NCBI GenBank assembly: GCA_963824275.1
Contig: CAWGOT010000006.1
Location: 1,302,001-1,366,000 of the forward strand
Reading direction: 5' to 3'
Length of the DNA: 64,000 bases
Origin: JANXQG01 sp963824275
GTDB lineage: Bacteria > Planctomycetota > Planctomycetia > Pirellulales > Thermoguttaceae
Part shown: positions 1 through 9,066 of the stretch, piece after piece
Position numbering within the stretch: position 1 is the first letter of the stretch
Layout of the letters: each line of letters starts with the position of its first letter
Position numbers and translations under genes: made by a program
The notes under the pieces: model-generated
What the model saw: only the letters and a program-made list of their open reading frames with translations
What the model was told of the DNA's origin: nothing
Databases searched by the model: none

Positions 1-1166
1 TCCCCCGCTACCACATCGGCGAGTCGCTGCTGCCGTTCGGCTACTTCCCGCTGGAACGGATTGGCATGATCGAGAAGCTCAACAAGTCGCACTTCCCACG
101 GAAGTATGCGGTGCAGTTCGCCAGCCCTGACGGGCGGGTCTCTGCGCCTTTCTATTTCCACAAGCATTTGCAGCACGAGGCGGCCGTCACTTGGCAGGTC
201 CTTCGCAGCGAGTTCGACCAGATGCTGCTGGAGAACGCCAGGGAAAAAGGAGTCGAGGTCCGCGAAGAAACCAAGGCCACCGGAATCCTCCGCGAGGCAG
301 GTCGCGTCGCGGGCGTGACGGTTGCGGGCAAGGATGGCCGCGAGTACGAAGTGAGGGCCCGGATGACGATCGACGCCAGCGGCCGCGAGATTTTCACCCT
401 CAGCAAAACCAACGGCCGGAAGTGGGACCCCGTGCTCAACAAGATGGCGGTCTGGACCTATTATCGCGGCGCGCTCCGCGACCCGGGGATCGACGCCGGT
501 TCGACCACGGTGGCCATGGTGCCGCAGCGCGGCTGGTTCTGGTACATCCCGCTGCCCGACGACGTGGTGAGCGTCGGCGTGGTGGCGGAAAAGGAGTATC
601 TTTTCGCGCAACCGCGAGATCTGTCTGAGATCTTCCACGGCGAAGTCGAGAAGAACCTCTGGATCAAGCAGCACCTGGCGCAGGGCAGCCAGTTTGGCAA
701 GTACCATACGACGCGCGAGTATTCCTATCGCGGCGAATATAGCGCCGAGGACGGGCTGGTGCTGGTGGGCGATGCCTTCGCCTTCCTCGACCCGGTCTTT
801 TCGTCGGGCGTGTACCTGGCGCTGAAGAGCGGCGTGCTGGCCGCCGACACCGTTCATGAAGCCCTGAGGGACGGCGACGTTTCGTCGCGGCGGTTCGGTC
901 CCTATGCCGAGCGGATGTGCCGCGAGATCGAGTCGATGCGGAAGCTGGTCTATGTTTTCTATCACCAGAGCTTCAGCTTCGGCAAACTGATTCGCGCCAA
1001 CCCGGACATTCGCGGCGACCTGACCGACTGCCTGATCGGCAATCTCGACAAGGACTTTCAGCAGTTGTTCGAGGCCGTCGAGGAGCAGGCGGCCATCCCC
1101 GAACCGTTGCCGCACGGCCGGCCGCTGGTGCGTGAAGACCAGGAATACCAGAAGCTGGCGCCGTGA
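1..1166 (+). CDS. FAD-dependent oxidoreductase, tryptophan-halogenase/geranylgeranyl-reductase-like (5' truncated)
   Basis: The frame is open from the first bases of the window, so the true start and the N-terminal FAD dinucleotide-binding motif lie upstream. The visible part reads RYHIGESLLPFGYFPLERIG, then a central substrate domain (WTYYRGALRDPG, WFWYIPLPDDVVSVGVV), and then the second flavin signature LVGDAFAFLDPVFSSGVYLA, where GDA...DP contacts FAD. This layout is typical of the flavoprotein halogenase / geranylgeranyl reductase superfamily of soluble FAD enzymes. No halogenase Trp motif (WxWxIP variant aside) can be judged from the fragment, so dehydrogenase or hydroxylase activity is as likely as halogenation. 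It is followed by a thioesterase, an exporter and an acyl-CoA ligase on the same strand, which suggests tailoring of an aromatic or fatty-acyl product (inference). Confidence 0.85.
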   Translation, partial: PRYHIGESLLPFGYFPLERIGMIEKLNKSHFPRKYAVQFASPDGRVSAPFYFHKHLQHEAAVTWQVLRSEFDQMLLENAREKGVEVREETKATGILREAGRVAGVTVAGKDGREYEVRARMTIDASGREIFTLSKTNGRKWDPVLNKMAVWTYYRGALRDPGIDAGSTTVAMVPQRGWFWYIPLPDDVVSVGVVAEKEYLFAQPRDLSEIFHGEVEKNLWIKQHLAQGSQFGKYHTTREYSYRGEYSAEDGLVLVGDAFAFLDPVFSSGVYLALKSGVLAADTVHEALRDGDVSSRRFGPYAERMCREIESMRKLVYVFYHQSFSFGKLIRANPDIRGDLTDCLIGNLDKDFQQLFEAVEEQAAIPEPLPHGRPLVREDQEYQKLAP

Positions 1167-1309
1167 AATCCGAAATCCGAAATCCGAAATCCGAAACAAA
1201 TTTGAATTAGGAAATCTCAATGAGAGAAAACCAGGCTCGAACGACGAACGTTTTGAGGCATTTGACATTTGCATTTAGAATTTGTTTCGGGTTTGGGATT
1301 TCGGATTTT
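1164..1309. repeat. Intergenic MITE-like repeat, copy 1
   Basis: The gap holds an AT-rich element. The left end is a tandem of the 8-mer GAAATCCG ending in GAAACAAA (1164-1200). The right end reads TTTGTTTC followed by GGGATTTCGGATTTT (1281-1309), close to the reverse complement of the left end. The interior is unrelated and non-coding. A second element with the same two ends lies at 16003-16141. The inverted ends and similar size suggest a small non-autonomous repeat family rather than chance. Confidence 0.65.
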
Positions 1310-1319
1310 GAGGTAATTG

Positions 1320-1766
1320 ATGCCATTTGAGTTCCGCTGCCGACAACGCGTTGAGTTCGCCGACACCGATATGGCGGGGATCGTTCACTTTTCGAACTAC
1401 TTCCGCTACATGGAACGGGCCGAGCACGAGTTCCTGCGGTCGCTGGGGCTGTCCGTGCACGGGATCAACGGCGACGACCTGGTCTCCTGGCCGCGGGTGC
1501 AGACGGAGTGCAAGTTCCGCGCCCCGCTCAGCTTCGAAGACGAACTGGAAGTGCATCTGCTGGTGCGGGAGAAGCGGCCGAAGTCGGTCACCTATGAGTT
1601 CCGGTTTTATAAAAGCGGCGACGAGAAGCTCGTGGCCATCGGGTCGATCACCGTGGTCTCGGTCTCGATCGATCGGACCACGGGGCGGATGACGTCGATC
1701 CCGATCCCGGAATCGATCGACCGGCTGATCGAGGTCGCGCCGGGGGAGTTGTTCGAAGAGAAGTAA
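1320..1766 (+). CDS. YbgC/4-hydroxybenzoyl-CoA-type acyl-CoA thioesterase
   Basis: A 148-residue single hot-dog-fold protein, about the usual length for the family. The N-terminal signature RVEFADTDMAGIVHFSNYFR contains the catalytic Asp of the D-x(4-6)-G-x-V-x-F/Y motif (DMAGIVHFSNY) shared by 4-hydroxybenzoyl-CoA thioesterase and YbgC. These enzymes hydrolyse acyl-CoA or aryl-CoA (sometimes acyl-ACP) thioesters in the cytoplasm as tetramers. The ATG at 1320 is chosen over the TTG at 1317 because GAGGT at 1310-1314 gives a well-spaced ribosome binding site. It sits between the flavoenzyme and the MFS gene, consistent with release of a CoA-bound product of the neighbouring ligase. Confidence 0.88.
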   Translation: MPFEFRCRQRVEFADTDMAGIVHFSNYFRYMERAEHEFLRSLGLSVHGINGDDLVSWPRVQTECKFRAPLSFEDELEVHLLVREKRPKSVTYEFRFYKSGDEKLVAIGSITVVSVSIDRTTGRMTSIPIPESIDRLIEVAPGELFEEK

Positions 1767-1786
1767 GGACTGTTGTGGAAATAACT

Positions 1787-1836
1787 GTCGCCTTTCGCTC
1801 CGCGAAAGATGCGGCTTTCGCGGAGCGAAAGGCGAC
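1787..1836. repeat. Perfect 22-bp inverted repeat (REP-like hairpin)
   Basis: Arms 1787-1808 and 1815-1836 are exact reverse complements (GTCGCCTTTCGC...GCGAAAGGCGAC) with a 6-nt loop ATGCGG. It lies between the thioesterase stop and the MFS start. No T-tract follows, so it is not a standard intrinsic terminator. It could stabilise the upstream mRNA end or be a repetitive extragenic palindrome. Confidence 0.85.
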
Positions 1837-1862
1837 CATGGACCTTTCAGTGAGTGGTTTTA

Positions 1863-3825
1863 ATGGCTGATGAAGAGTTCTTGAAAACCGACGCGGGTGC
1901 GGGAGTTTTGGCCGGCGACGCCGGCGCGGCGGCCGCGACGGAGAGGCCGACGCCTGCTGCGACCGTTGCCACGATTTCTTCCCCTGCGCCGCCGGCGGGT
2001 GCGTCGCCGCCGGTTTCCGACTGGAGCCCGCTGAAGAATCCGATATTTCGCGGCGCTCTGGATCGCGTCGGCCGTATCGTATACCGGTTACGAGATCCGC
2101 AATTACGCCGCGCCGCTGCTCATGGGCGATTTCATCAAGCCCTTCGGGCTTTCCAAGGGGATGCCCCTTTTCACATTTACGGCTTCCACGCTGCCGATTC
2201 CGTTTCTTGTTCTTTTCGCCGGCGCGCTGGCCGATCGGGTTGACCGCCGCAAGCTGCTCATCGTCACGCACATCGGGATGATGCTGGCCGCCGGGCTGTT
2301 GGGCGTGTTCACGATCGCCGGTATGATGACCCCTTGGCTATTGCTCGGATTTCTCTTCGCCATCGGGGCGGGCTATGCCATGATGAATCCGGCGCTTCTG
2401 GCGGTGCTGCCGGAGCTGGTGGAACCCCGCGAGCTCAAATCGGCGATGGCGCTCAACAGCGTCAATATGAATATTGCCCGTGTCCTCGGCCCTGCCATCG
2501 GCGGCCTGGCGATTGTGGTCATCGGCGGCTCGCAGCAATACTACGTCGGCAAGGGGATCGCATTCCTCGCAACCGCGCTGTCGCTGGTCGGCGTGGTCTA
2601 CGTCATGGCCAAGTGGAAGCATGAAAAGCAAAAAGTGGTCGCCCACAACGAAACGATGCTGGGGTCGGTTTGGAAAGGCGTCCATTATTCGTTCACCTCG
2701 CCGCGCCTCTTGGCGATCAACGCCCGCATTCTCCTGTTCATCGTGTTCGCGGGGATATTGCCCACCGCCTGTGCCCGCATCTGCCAGGCAACTTGGAATT
2801 CGGAGGCGACGCCAGATCTGGGCGAGACCGCAGCGTCGATCATGATGGCGTTTTTCGGCGTCGGCGCGATCATCGGCGTCTATCAGATGCAGAAGCTGCA
2901 GCGAAGATTCGGCGTCGAGCCGGTCGTCGTCGTCTGCACCGTGCTCTACGGCGTGGCGATGATGATGGTCGCCGGAATGCCCAATATCCCCCTTGGATGC
3001 GCCGCGATGTTCGTCGCCGGATTCAATTGGGTGATCATTCCCACGAACTTCAACATCGCCACGCAGTTGGCCGTTCCAGCCTGGATCAAGGGCCGGGCGA
3101 TGGGAGTCTATGTGCTTGTCCTGTGGGGGTCGATGGCGCTGGGTGCGATGATCTTCGGCAAGTTGACCAGCATCATCGGGCATTACAGTCATTACGGGCA
3201 GCAATGGTCGCTTTTTGTGGCTGGCCTGGGGGTCCTCCTCGGCTCGATTGCCATCCTCTGGCTGAGGCTGGAGGATATGACAGAACTGCGCAAGACGCGA
3301 CTGGCAAAGCTCCAAGAGTTGGAACAGAACCGGCAGGAACTTGAGCAGAAGCGGCAGCAGCACATTCGGGAACAGGAATTACGGATCGATCAGATTCTAG
3401 CGAGCGAGAGCGCAGTAAAAACGGACCCGCGTGCAATGGACATTTTCGAGAAGTTCTGTGAAATCCACGCCAGCACGCGAATTTCCTTCCCGACAGATCT
3501 GGCAACGCTCTTGAGCAGGATTTTGGTAAAGATCGACGCACTCGAGTACGCAGGGACCTTTCCGAACTTTACCGCTGCCGCGACGGACATTCTTGAGGAT
3601 TATCGAGCGGTACTCAAGCTCAGCGAAACCAAGCTAAGCCGATTCAATTTTCTTGGCGGCTTCGGCATCAACGGTGCAACGAATGGGATGTCGGAAGCGG
3701 GGTTCGTGAACAGCCTCACCGCTGCTATCTCTCAGAACAAGGGCAAAGAATTGGCTCGGAAACTGGAGGAAGTCGCGGCGGACGCCGGCAGGCAGGTCGA
3801 ATTGCTGCGCCGTGTGATGGGCTAG
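1863..3825 (+). CDS. MFS permease with unusual cytosolic C-terminal extension (one frameshift)
   Basis: Two frames make one protein. The N-terminal part starts at ATG 1863 and runs to SPLKNPIFR (about 2045). The continuation ALWIASAVSYTGYEIRNYAA is in the next frame, and removing one G from CGCGGCGCTC restores it. The rest is a 12-helix major facilitator of the MFS_3/enterobactin-exporter type, with the loop motif GALADRVDRRKL between TM2 and TM3 and MNPALLAVLPELV in the mid region. It should export a small molecule across the inner membrane. After the last helix (about 3270) there is a Gln/Glu-rich coiled coil (LEQNRQELEQKRQQH) and then about 140 residues of helical soluble sequence I do not recognise. 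Such a tail is not normal for the family. Confidence 0.8.
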
Positions 3826-3900
3826 CGCTATTTTGCGGACGAACGCCGCTGCCGCCTGCTCCGAGACCGGCCGAACGCGAGTAACCAAAGATCCCATTCG

Positions 3901-5199
3901 ATGAACCCGCAGTGTTTTCCCAGCCGCGATGAAATCCTCGCCCGGCAGTTGCAGCAGCTCCGCAAGCTTCTGGCGGCCGTGGCGGTGGGAAATCCGTTCT
4001 ACGCTCCCCGGTTGCAAGAAGCGGGACTGGCGGGCGAGCTCGCCAGCCTCGATGATTTCTTCCACAACATGCCCTTCACGCGGAAGGAGGAGATTACCGC
4101 CGACCAGCAGGCCCATCCGCCCTACGGCACGAACCTCACCTTTCCGTCCAGCGCCTATACGCGCTTCACGCAGACCAGCGCCACCAGCGGAGTGCCGCTC
4201 CGCTGGCTCGACACGCCGCAGAGCTGGCAATGGATGCTCGACAACTGGAAGCAGGTCCTTGCCGCCGCGGAAATCAAGCCGGGCGACGCCCTGTACTTCG
4301 CCTTCTCTTTCGGCCCTTTCCTCGGCTTCTGGACGGCGTTTGAGGCGGCCTGCCAGATCGGCTGCCGCTGCCTGCCGGGCGGAGGGCTGAGCAGCCTCGC
4401 CCGCTTGCAGGCGATGCGCGACAACGCCGTCGACGTCCTCTGCTGCACGCCGACCTACGCCGTGCACCTCGGCCAGATCGCCGCCGCGGAGCGGATCGAT
4501 CTGGCGGCGCTGGCCATACGGACGATCATCGTCGCCGGCGAGCCGGGCGGCAGCGTGCCCACCACCCGCGAACAGATCGAAAACGCATGGCCCCGCGCCA
4601 CGGTCTTCGATCATCATGGCATGACCGAGGTCGGCCCGGCAAGCTACCAGTGTCCAGGCCGGCCCTGCACGCTGATGGTCATCGAGTCGTCGTATATAGC
4701 CGAGATCATCGATCCACTGGGCGGCAAGGCGGTTCCTCGGGGGGAAGTCGGCGAATTGGTGTTGACCACGCTGGGCCGCGTCGGCTCGCCGCTGATCCGC
4801 TATCGCACGGGCGATCTGGTGCGGGAGAACCTCGACATCGCTCCGCGCGAGGGCCGCCACGAGCTTGCCTTGCGGGGCGGCATTCTGGGCCGGGCCGACG
4901 ACATGATCCTCGTTCGCGGCGTAAACCTCTATCCGGCCGCCGTGGAGAACCTCATGCTCTCTTTGCCAGAGGTGGCCGTCTACCAGGTCGAAGTCGATGC
5001 CCGCGGTCCGATGGTCGAACTTCATGTGCGTGTCGAGCCCTCCGCAGCCGGTACTCCGGGTCGCGATGAGGTCGAGCTTGCCGCCCGCGTGCAATCGCAG
5101 TTCCGGGCGGCGTTCAATCTCCGTGTGCCCGTCACGGTATGTCCGCCGGGGGTTCTGCCCAAGGGGGAAATGAAATCGAGGAGATGGGTGAGGAAATAG
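3901..5199 (+). CDS. Phenylacetate-CoA-ligase-like adenylate-forming enzyme
   Basis: 432 residues, near the 430-440 of PaaK-type ligases. The ATP-binding P-loop region reads QTSATSGVPLRW (about residue 95). The later adenylation motifs are FDHHGMTEVGPAS (A5-like) and YRTGDLV (A7). The C-terminal subdomain includes GRADDMILVRGVNLYPAAVE and ends PKGEMKSRRWVRK with the likely catalytic Lys. These enzymes activate an aryl or acyl acid with ATP and pass it to CoA. It shows no frameshift. The start follows a weak Shine-Dalgarno context, but conservation begins immediately. Position after the thioesterase and MFS genes suggests the same operon. Confidence 0.88.
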   Translation: MNPQCFPSRDEILARQLQQLRKLLAAVAVGNPFYAPRLQEAGLAGELASLDDFFHNMPFTRKEEITADQQAHPPYGTNLTFPSSAYTRFTQTSATSGVPLRWLDTPQSWQWMLDNWKQVLAAAEIKPGDALYFAFSFGPFLGFWTAFEAACQIGCRCLPGGGLSSLARLQAMRDNAVDVLCCTPTYAVHLGQIAAAERIDLAALAIRTIIVAGEPGGSVPTTREQIENAWPRATVFDHHGMTEVGPASYQCPGRPCTLMVIESSYIAEIIDPLGGKAVPRGEVGELVLTTLGRVGSPLIRYRTGDLVRENLDIAPREGRHELALRGGILGRADDMILVRGVNLYPAAVENLMLSLPEVAVYQVEVDARGPMVELHVRVEPSAAGTPGRDEVELAARVQSQFRAAFNLRVPVTVCPPGVLPKGEMKSRRWVRK

Positions 5200-5284
5200 G
5201 CTTGCGCGAAATCGATTACCAAGACTATTATACCCCCGGTTGGACGCGGTTGCACTCCGCAAGCCGTCATGATATTATCGTGGC

Positions 5285-5810
5285 ATGCCACATCCCTACG
5301 ACGCCAGCACGAAATATTTCGTGTTTCGCTATGACATTGTGCGCAGTCTGGGAGCTTTCGCCGGAGATATTTTTGAGCGGAGGCCTGGGCATTTTGCCTT
5401 TGGCGCCGCTCAGCGCAGTGGCGGAAGCCGCGTTGCCCGGCGTGATCCGGCGCATGGACCAACGGATTCGCGCGGAGGCCACGGCAGACGAAGCGGGGAC
5501 CTTATGGACGGCCGCCGACGTGCTGATGGGGCTACGCTATCCGCGACAATTGGTGGCTCAACTATTACGGGGAGTACATGGCATGAAAGAATCTGTGACT
5601 TATCAGGCGATTGTGGAGGAAGGCGAAGTGAAAGGCAAAGTGGAGGCCCGGCAAGAAGTGCTCCTACAACTTGGCCGGAAACGATTCGGGACGCCCAATC
5701 CCGTAAGCGAGATGGCCCTGCGCGGCATTACCGACCCGGATCGCCTTTCGCGCTTGATTGACGCACTGCTCGACGTTTCCAGTTGGGAAGAGTTGCTCGC
5801 AACACCGTGA
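5285..5810 (+). pseudogene. Decayed Rpn/DUF4351-like protein, copy 1
   Basis: The first codons read MPHPYDASTKYF, a typical opening for a planctomycete family of putative PD-(D/E)XK/Rpn-like proteins (recognition from memory). The middle of the gene is missing. The frame then changes and the C-terminal part is intact: LPLAPLSAVAEAALPGVIRR, LWTAADVLMGLRYP, GMKESVTYQAIVEEG, ending SWEELLATP. I infer an internal deletion of roughly 130 codons with loss of frame. The intact C-terminal half alone is unlikely to be functional, because the nuclease fold of the family is N-terminal. A second degraded copy follows directly. Confidence 0.55.
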
Positions 5811-5860
5811 CGGACGAAAGCTGCCGCGGTGCGGCCGGACAGCGGGAGTTTCCCGGCGAA

Positions 5861-6099
5861 CCACCCTATCTTGTGTTCCGATATGGAGTCGTGCGTGTTT
5901 GGCAGCTGTCGCCGGAGACCTTTTTGCGCCCCTGCCCCCGCTCAGCGCCGTGGTGGAAGCCGAACTGCCCGGAGTGATCCGGCGAATGGACGAGCGGATT
6001 TGCGCGGAGGCCACGGCAGGCGAGGCCGGGACCTTATGGACGGCCGCCGACGTATTGATGGGTCTGCGCTATCCGCGGCACCTTTACGCAGCTTATTAA
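5861..6099 (+). pseudogene. Decayed Rpn/DUF4351-like protein, copy 2
   Basis: A second, shorter copy of the same gene as at 5285-5810. Nucleotides encoding YLVFRYGVVRVWQLSPE, LSAVVEAELPGVIRRMDER and LWTAADVLMGLRYPRH repeat the first copy, but in shifting frames and without the C-terminal third. The tandem arrangement suggests duplication of an already deleted gene, or two family members worn down side by side. Confidence 0.6.
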
Positions 6100-6186
6100 T
6101 AGGACCAGAATCGGCACACCGTCAACGCTGATGCACTGGGAACGCTGGGAAAGCCAGCCGTTCGGGCGATTAACCGGAACTTGTGT

Positions 6187-6468
6187 TCATTCGTTTGATG
6201 CGCGGGCATCCTGTCCCGGTAGCTCAAGCAGGCGCCGCACTTCCATGCTGCTCATGCCGCCCTCCGATTCGAAGCGTCGTTGCGAGCGCTCCAGGATGGT
6301 CTGGAACTGCGCATTCGTGCTGAGGAGCAGGTTCTCGACGTCCTCTTCGCTGCCGGGAAACACCGCCGCCACGGCCTGCCCGCCGTGTGTCACGATGACC
6401 GGCTCGCGGCTTCCCGGTTGAACGTGCGGAACCAGGGCGGCAACCTCGGACAAGTCAATCGTAATCAT
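6187..6468 (-). CDS. Phd/YefM-type antitoxin (orphan)
   Basis: 93 residues starting MITIDLSEVAALVPHVQPG, followed by EPVIVTHGGQAVAAVFPGSEED. This is the beta-hairpin-helix N-terminal fold of Phd/YefM antitoxins, which bind operator DNA while the C-terminal tail neutralises a toxin. The ATG at 6468 is preceded by AGGAG at good spacing, so the longer upstream reading is rejected. No PIN or RelE toxin lies next to it. It is therefore orphaned, or acts on a distant partner. Confidence 0.7.
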   Translation of the reverse strand: MITIDLSEVAALVPHVQPGSREPVIVTHGGQAVAAVFPGSEEDVENLLLSTNAQFQTILERSQRRFESEGGMSSMEVRRLLELPGQDARASNE

Positions 6469-6589
6469 AGCTCCTATTTTAGCAGGGGTGGGTCCTGCTG
6501 TGAAGGCAAGATCGTGCTGGCCGGGCCCGTCGACGGAGTCGTTTTTTGCCGCTGAAAACTCTGACGGCAGCGCCAAGACGATGAGCGAG

Positions 6590-6800
6590 ACCTCCTCATC
6601 ACGGCCTATGTCTCCCGGCCGGTAATCGCCGGGGTCGAGACACGCGTCGTACGTGACGCGATCGACGGGAATCTAGTCGGTCTTGTTGATGCCGCGGCGG
6701 TAGCGGCGGGTCGGACACTCGGGAAAGGCGCTGGCCATCTTGACCCAGCGGCGCTGCTCGCGTGCGTGAAAAGACTCGCACAACGGCCTTGACCGCTGGA
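6590..6800 (-). other. Possible gene remnant of unknown family
   Basis: On the minus strand a reading with a coherent, protein-like composition (CESFHAREQRRWVKMASAF, then a stop, then IPVDRVTYDACLDPGDYRPG) runs through the gap between the Phd antitoxin and the AbiEi gene. It is interrupted by an in-frame TAG and has no start. I do not recognise it. Nothing else is seen between 6469 and 6855. Confidence 0.25.
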
Positions 6801-6855
6801 ATGTCGGGCGGATACAATCACCAGCAGATACGATAATGTGCCGGTATATTTATCC

Positions 6856-7481
6856 ATGAACCCAAATATACGATCGTCTCCTCCTTCCTCGCTCCGACAG
6901 GCCGAAGACGTATTTCGCCGAAACGGCGGCATGATGCGGACCCAGGACGCGCTGCGAGCGGGAATTCATCCTCGGACACTCTACCGACTTCGGGATTCAG
7001 GAGTCCTGGACCGGCTCAGCCGGGGGGTCTACCGTCTGGCTACAGCGGTGCCTCTTGGAAACCCCGATCTGGTAACTGTGGCCCTGCGAGTGCCCAGGGA
7101 GTCGTTTGCCTGATCTCGGCCCTTGCGTTTCACGAACTGACGACCCAGATTGCTCACGAAGTCTACGTGGCCATTGGGCGTGGGACCGAACCCCCCCGCG
7201 TGGACCATCCGCCCGTGCGGACCTTCTGGTTCACCGGCCGTGCATTCACGGAAGGCGCGGAGAAACACCAACTGGATGGCGTGCCGGTCCGCATCTACTC
7301 CCGCGAGAAAACCCTCGCCGATTGCTTCAAGTACCGCAACAAGATCGGACTGGATACGGTGCTCGAAGCGGTCCGCCTCTACAAGCAAAGCCGCCGCACG
7401 GATGTCGACGCCCTGCTGCGATACGCCAAAATCTGTCGTGTGGCCAAGGTCATGCGGCCTTACCTGGAGGCGATACTATGA
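6856..7481 (+). CDS. abiEi: AbiEi-like antitoxin / transcriptional repressor of a type IV TA system (one frameshift)
   Basis: The N-terminal winged-helix half reads RQAEDVFRRNGGMMRTQDAL and TLYRLRDSGVLDRLSRGVYR, typical of the AbiEi_4 domain. The second half, GVVCLISALAFHELTTQI then RTFWFTGRAFTEG, REKTLADCFKYRNKIG and PYLEAIL, is in the next frame. One missing base near 7095 (GTGCCCAG should read GTGCCCCAG) explains the break. AbiEi proteins repress their own operon and antagonise the AbiEii nucleotidyltransferase. The stop overlaps the AbiEii start by four bases (ATGA, 7478-7481), indicating translational coupling. Confidence 0.8.
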
Positions 7482-8403
7482 CCAAGCGACCAGTCAAAGA
7501 TCTGGCAGCTTCCATCCGGTATCGCCTTCAAGACCATGCGAAAAAAACCGGGCGACCGTTCCAAGAAGTGCTCCAGTACTTTGCCATGGAGCGATTTCTC
7601 TACCGGCTGGCGGAGTCTCCTCACGCGACAAGTTCGTCTTGAAGGGCGCCCTCATGTTCACGGCATGGGGGACACCATCCACGCGTCCCACCAGGGACAT
7701 CGACTTTCTGGCGAGAACCAACAACCGTGTCGATACGGTCCTGGCTATCGTAAGGGACATCTGCCTGTTGCCGGTAGAGCCAGATGGCTTGGAGTTCGAC
7801 ACGACAAGCCTCCAAGGCATGGTGATCAAAGAAGACGCCGATTACGAGGGGGTCCGTGCGACGTTCCTGGTACGTCTTCAGAACGCCGAAATCCGCATGC
7901 AACTCGACATGGGATTCGACGACGTCCTCACTCCGGCGGCCACGTTGGCAGAGTACCCAACCATCCTCGATCTTGCCCCACCGAAACTCTGGGGCTACAG
8001 CCGCGAGACCTGGATAGCCGAGAAGTTCGAGGCGATGGTGAAGCTTGGGAACTTCAATAGCCGCCTCAAGGACTTCTTCGACATCTGGCTCCTCGCGCGG
8101 CAATTCAATTTCGACGGCGCGATTCTGGCCGAGGCCATCGCAAAAACCTTCGCACATCGAGGCACAGCCCTCACCGCGTCGCCGCTGGCGTTCACGTCAG
8201 AGTTTGTATCCGATCCGGCGAAGGTTGACCAGTGGCGCGGTTTTCTTCGCAAATCTCGAATCAAGTCAGCCCCCGACGACTTGCGTCAGGTGGTCGACGC
8301 TCTAGCCGCTTTCCTCCTGCCCGTAGCTCGCGCAATCCATGATGCCCAACGGTTTGACGCCCGATGGAATGCCCCCGGGCCGTGGATATTACCCAGCGAC
8401 TGA
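7478..8403 (+). CDS. abiEii: AbiEii-like nucleotidyltransferase toxin (one frameshift)
   Basis: Starts MTKRPVKDLAASIRYRLQDH at ATG 7478, overlapping the AbiEi stop. After FLYRLAESPH (about 7618) the frame drops by one base and continues DKFVLKGALMFTAWG. The motif FVLKGALMF...PTRDIDFLA matches the nucleotidyltransferase active site (G-x-L...T-x-DID) of the AbiEii/AbiGii family. Later conserved segments are YSRETWIAEKFEAMVKLG and SRLKDFFDIWLLA. AbiEii toxins inhibit growth, reported to act by nucleotidylation of RNA targets, and give abortive-infection defence. Apart from the single indel the gene is full length (about 308 residues). Confidence 0.82.
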
Positions 8404-8832
8404 TCCGGGAAGCGATCGACTTCCACATTGAATGAAGGCATGCGGTTATAGCAGCGGCGCGGACCAGATCGTGCGAAAAATCGTCCCCGCGCCGTTTGAC
8501 AAGCAAATTGTGCCTAGCCATAATGGACGGCGGTCAGGCGCTATCCGAAAAGCTCTCGTCCGCAACATTGACATTGTGGCGCGAAGCAGAAGCGAGGAAT
8601 GGATATTCCAGGTTTTGCGGCTGCAACTCGGCGACGATTTGGTCTGCCGGCCGGAATCGGGAAGCGAAGGAAGGGAAAGCAGTCCAGTCTTACGTTTTGT
8701 GGTCTTTTTAGTACAAAGAGAGCAGAAGTTTGACCCCGCCACCCTGGGCTCGGCGACCGCCGATAAGCGTCCGAAACGATGCTCGCCAGCCAAGGTCCAA
8801 CTCTTAAATCCAGAGAGAAAGAAGGAAAGAAC
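8404..8832. other. Intergenic stretch, no gene recognised
   Basis: About 430 bases between AbiEii and the NHL-type fragment. Several frames are open but none has family-like sequence or a credible start. No repeat or RNA structure stands out. Confidence 0.5.
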
Positions 8833-9066
8833 ATGCGTTGGTTCAAGTTACGCAAGATTTCGATCGTCGTGTTGGTCCTCTCGTCGGGAGCCTCGCTCTT
8901 GTCAGCGACCGCACTCGCACAGCATATTTATGTCGCGAATAACGGCGGCACGATTGGCGAATACACAACGTCCGGTGCAGTCGTGAACGCTTCGCTGGTC
9001 TCGGGGTTGTCCGGGCCGGTTGGAATTGCGCGGGCTATTTCGACTCCGCCACGCGCTGGGCGATAG
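8833..9066 (+). pseudogene. Truncated NHL/beta-propeller exoprotein, N-terminal fragment
   Basis: The start codon at 8833 follows GAAGGAAAGA. A clear signal peptide (MRWFKLRKISIVVLVLSSGA...ATALAQ) is followed by one repeat, HIYVANNGGTIGEYTTSG and SLVSGLSGPVGIA, typical of secreted NHL-repeat proteins that usually run for 300 or more residues. Similarity stops at about 9027. The remaining codons are antisense to the ParE-like gene on the other strand. The gene has lost everything after its first repeat. Confidence 0.65.

Noticed and set aside
1787..1836. Intrinsic terminator
   Set aside because: The stem is strong, but no T-run follows on either strand and the downstream gene is co-directional at short distance.
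2338..3363. 341-codon minus-strand open frame rich in His/Asp/Arg
   Set aside because: Antisense of the MFS transmembrane helices.
3634..5262. 542-codon minus-strand open frame
   Set aside because: Antisense shadow of the phenylacetate-CoA-ligase-like gene; composition is Arg/His/Gln-rich and the plus-strand gene has clear motifs.
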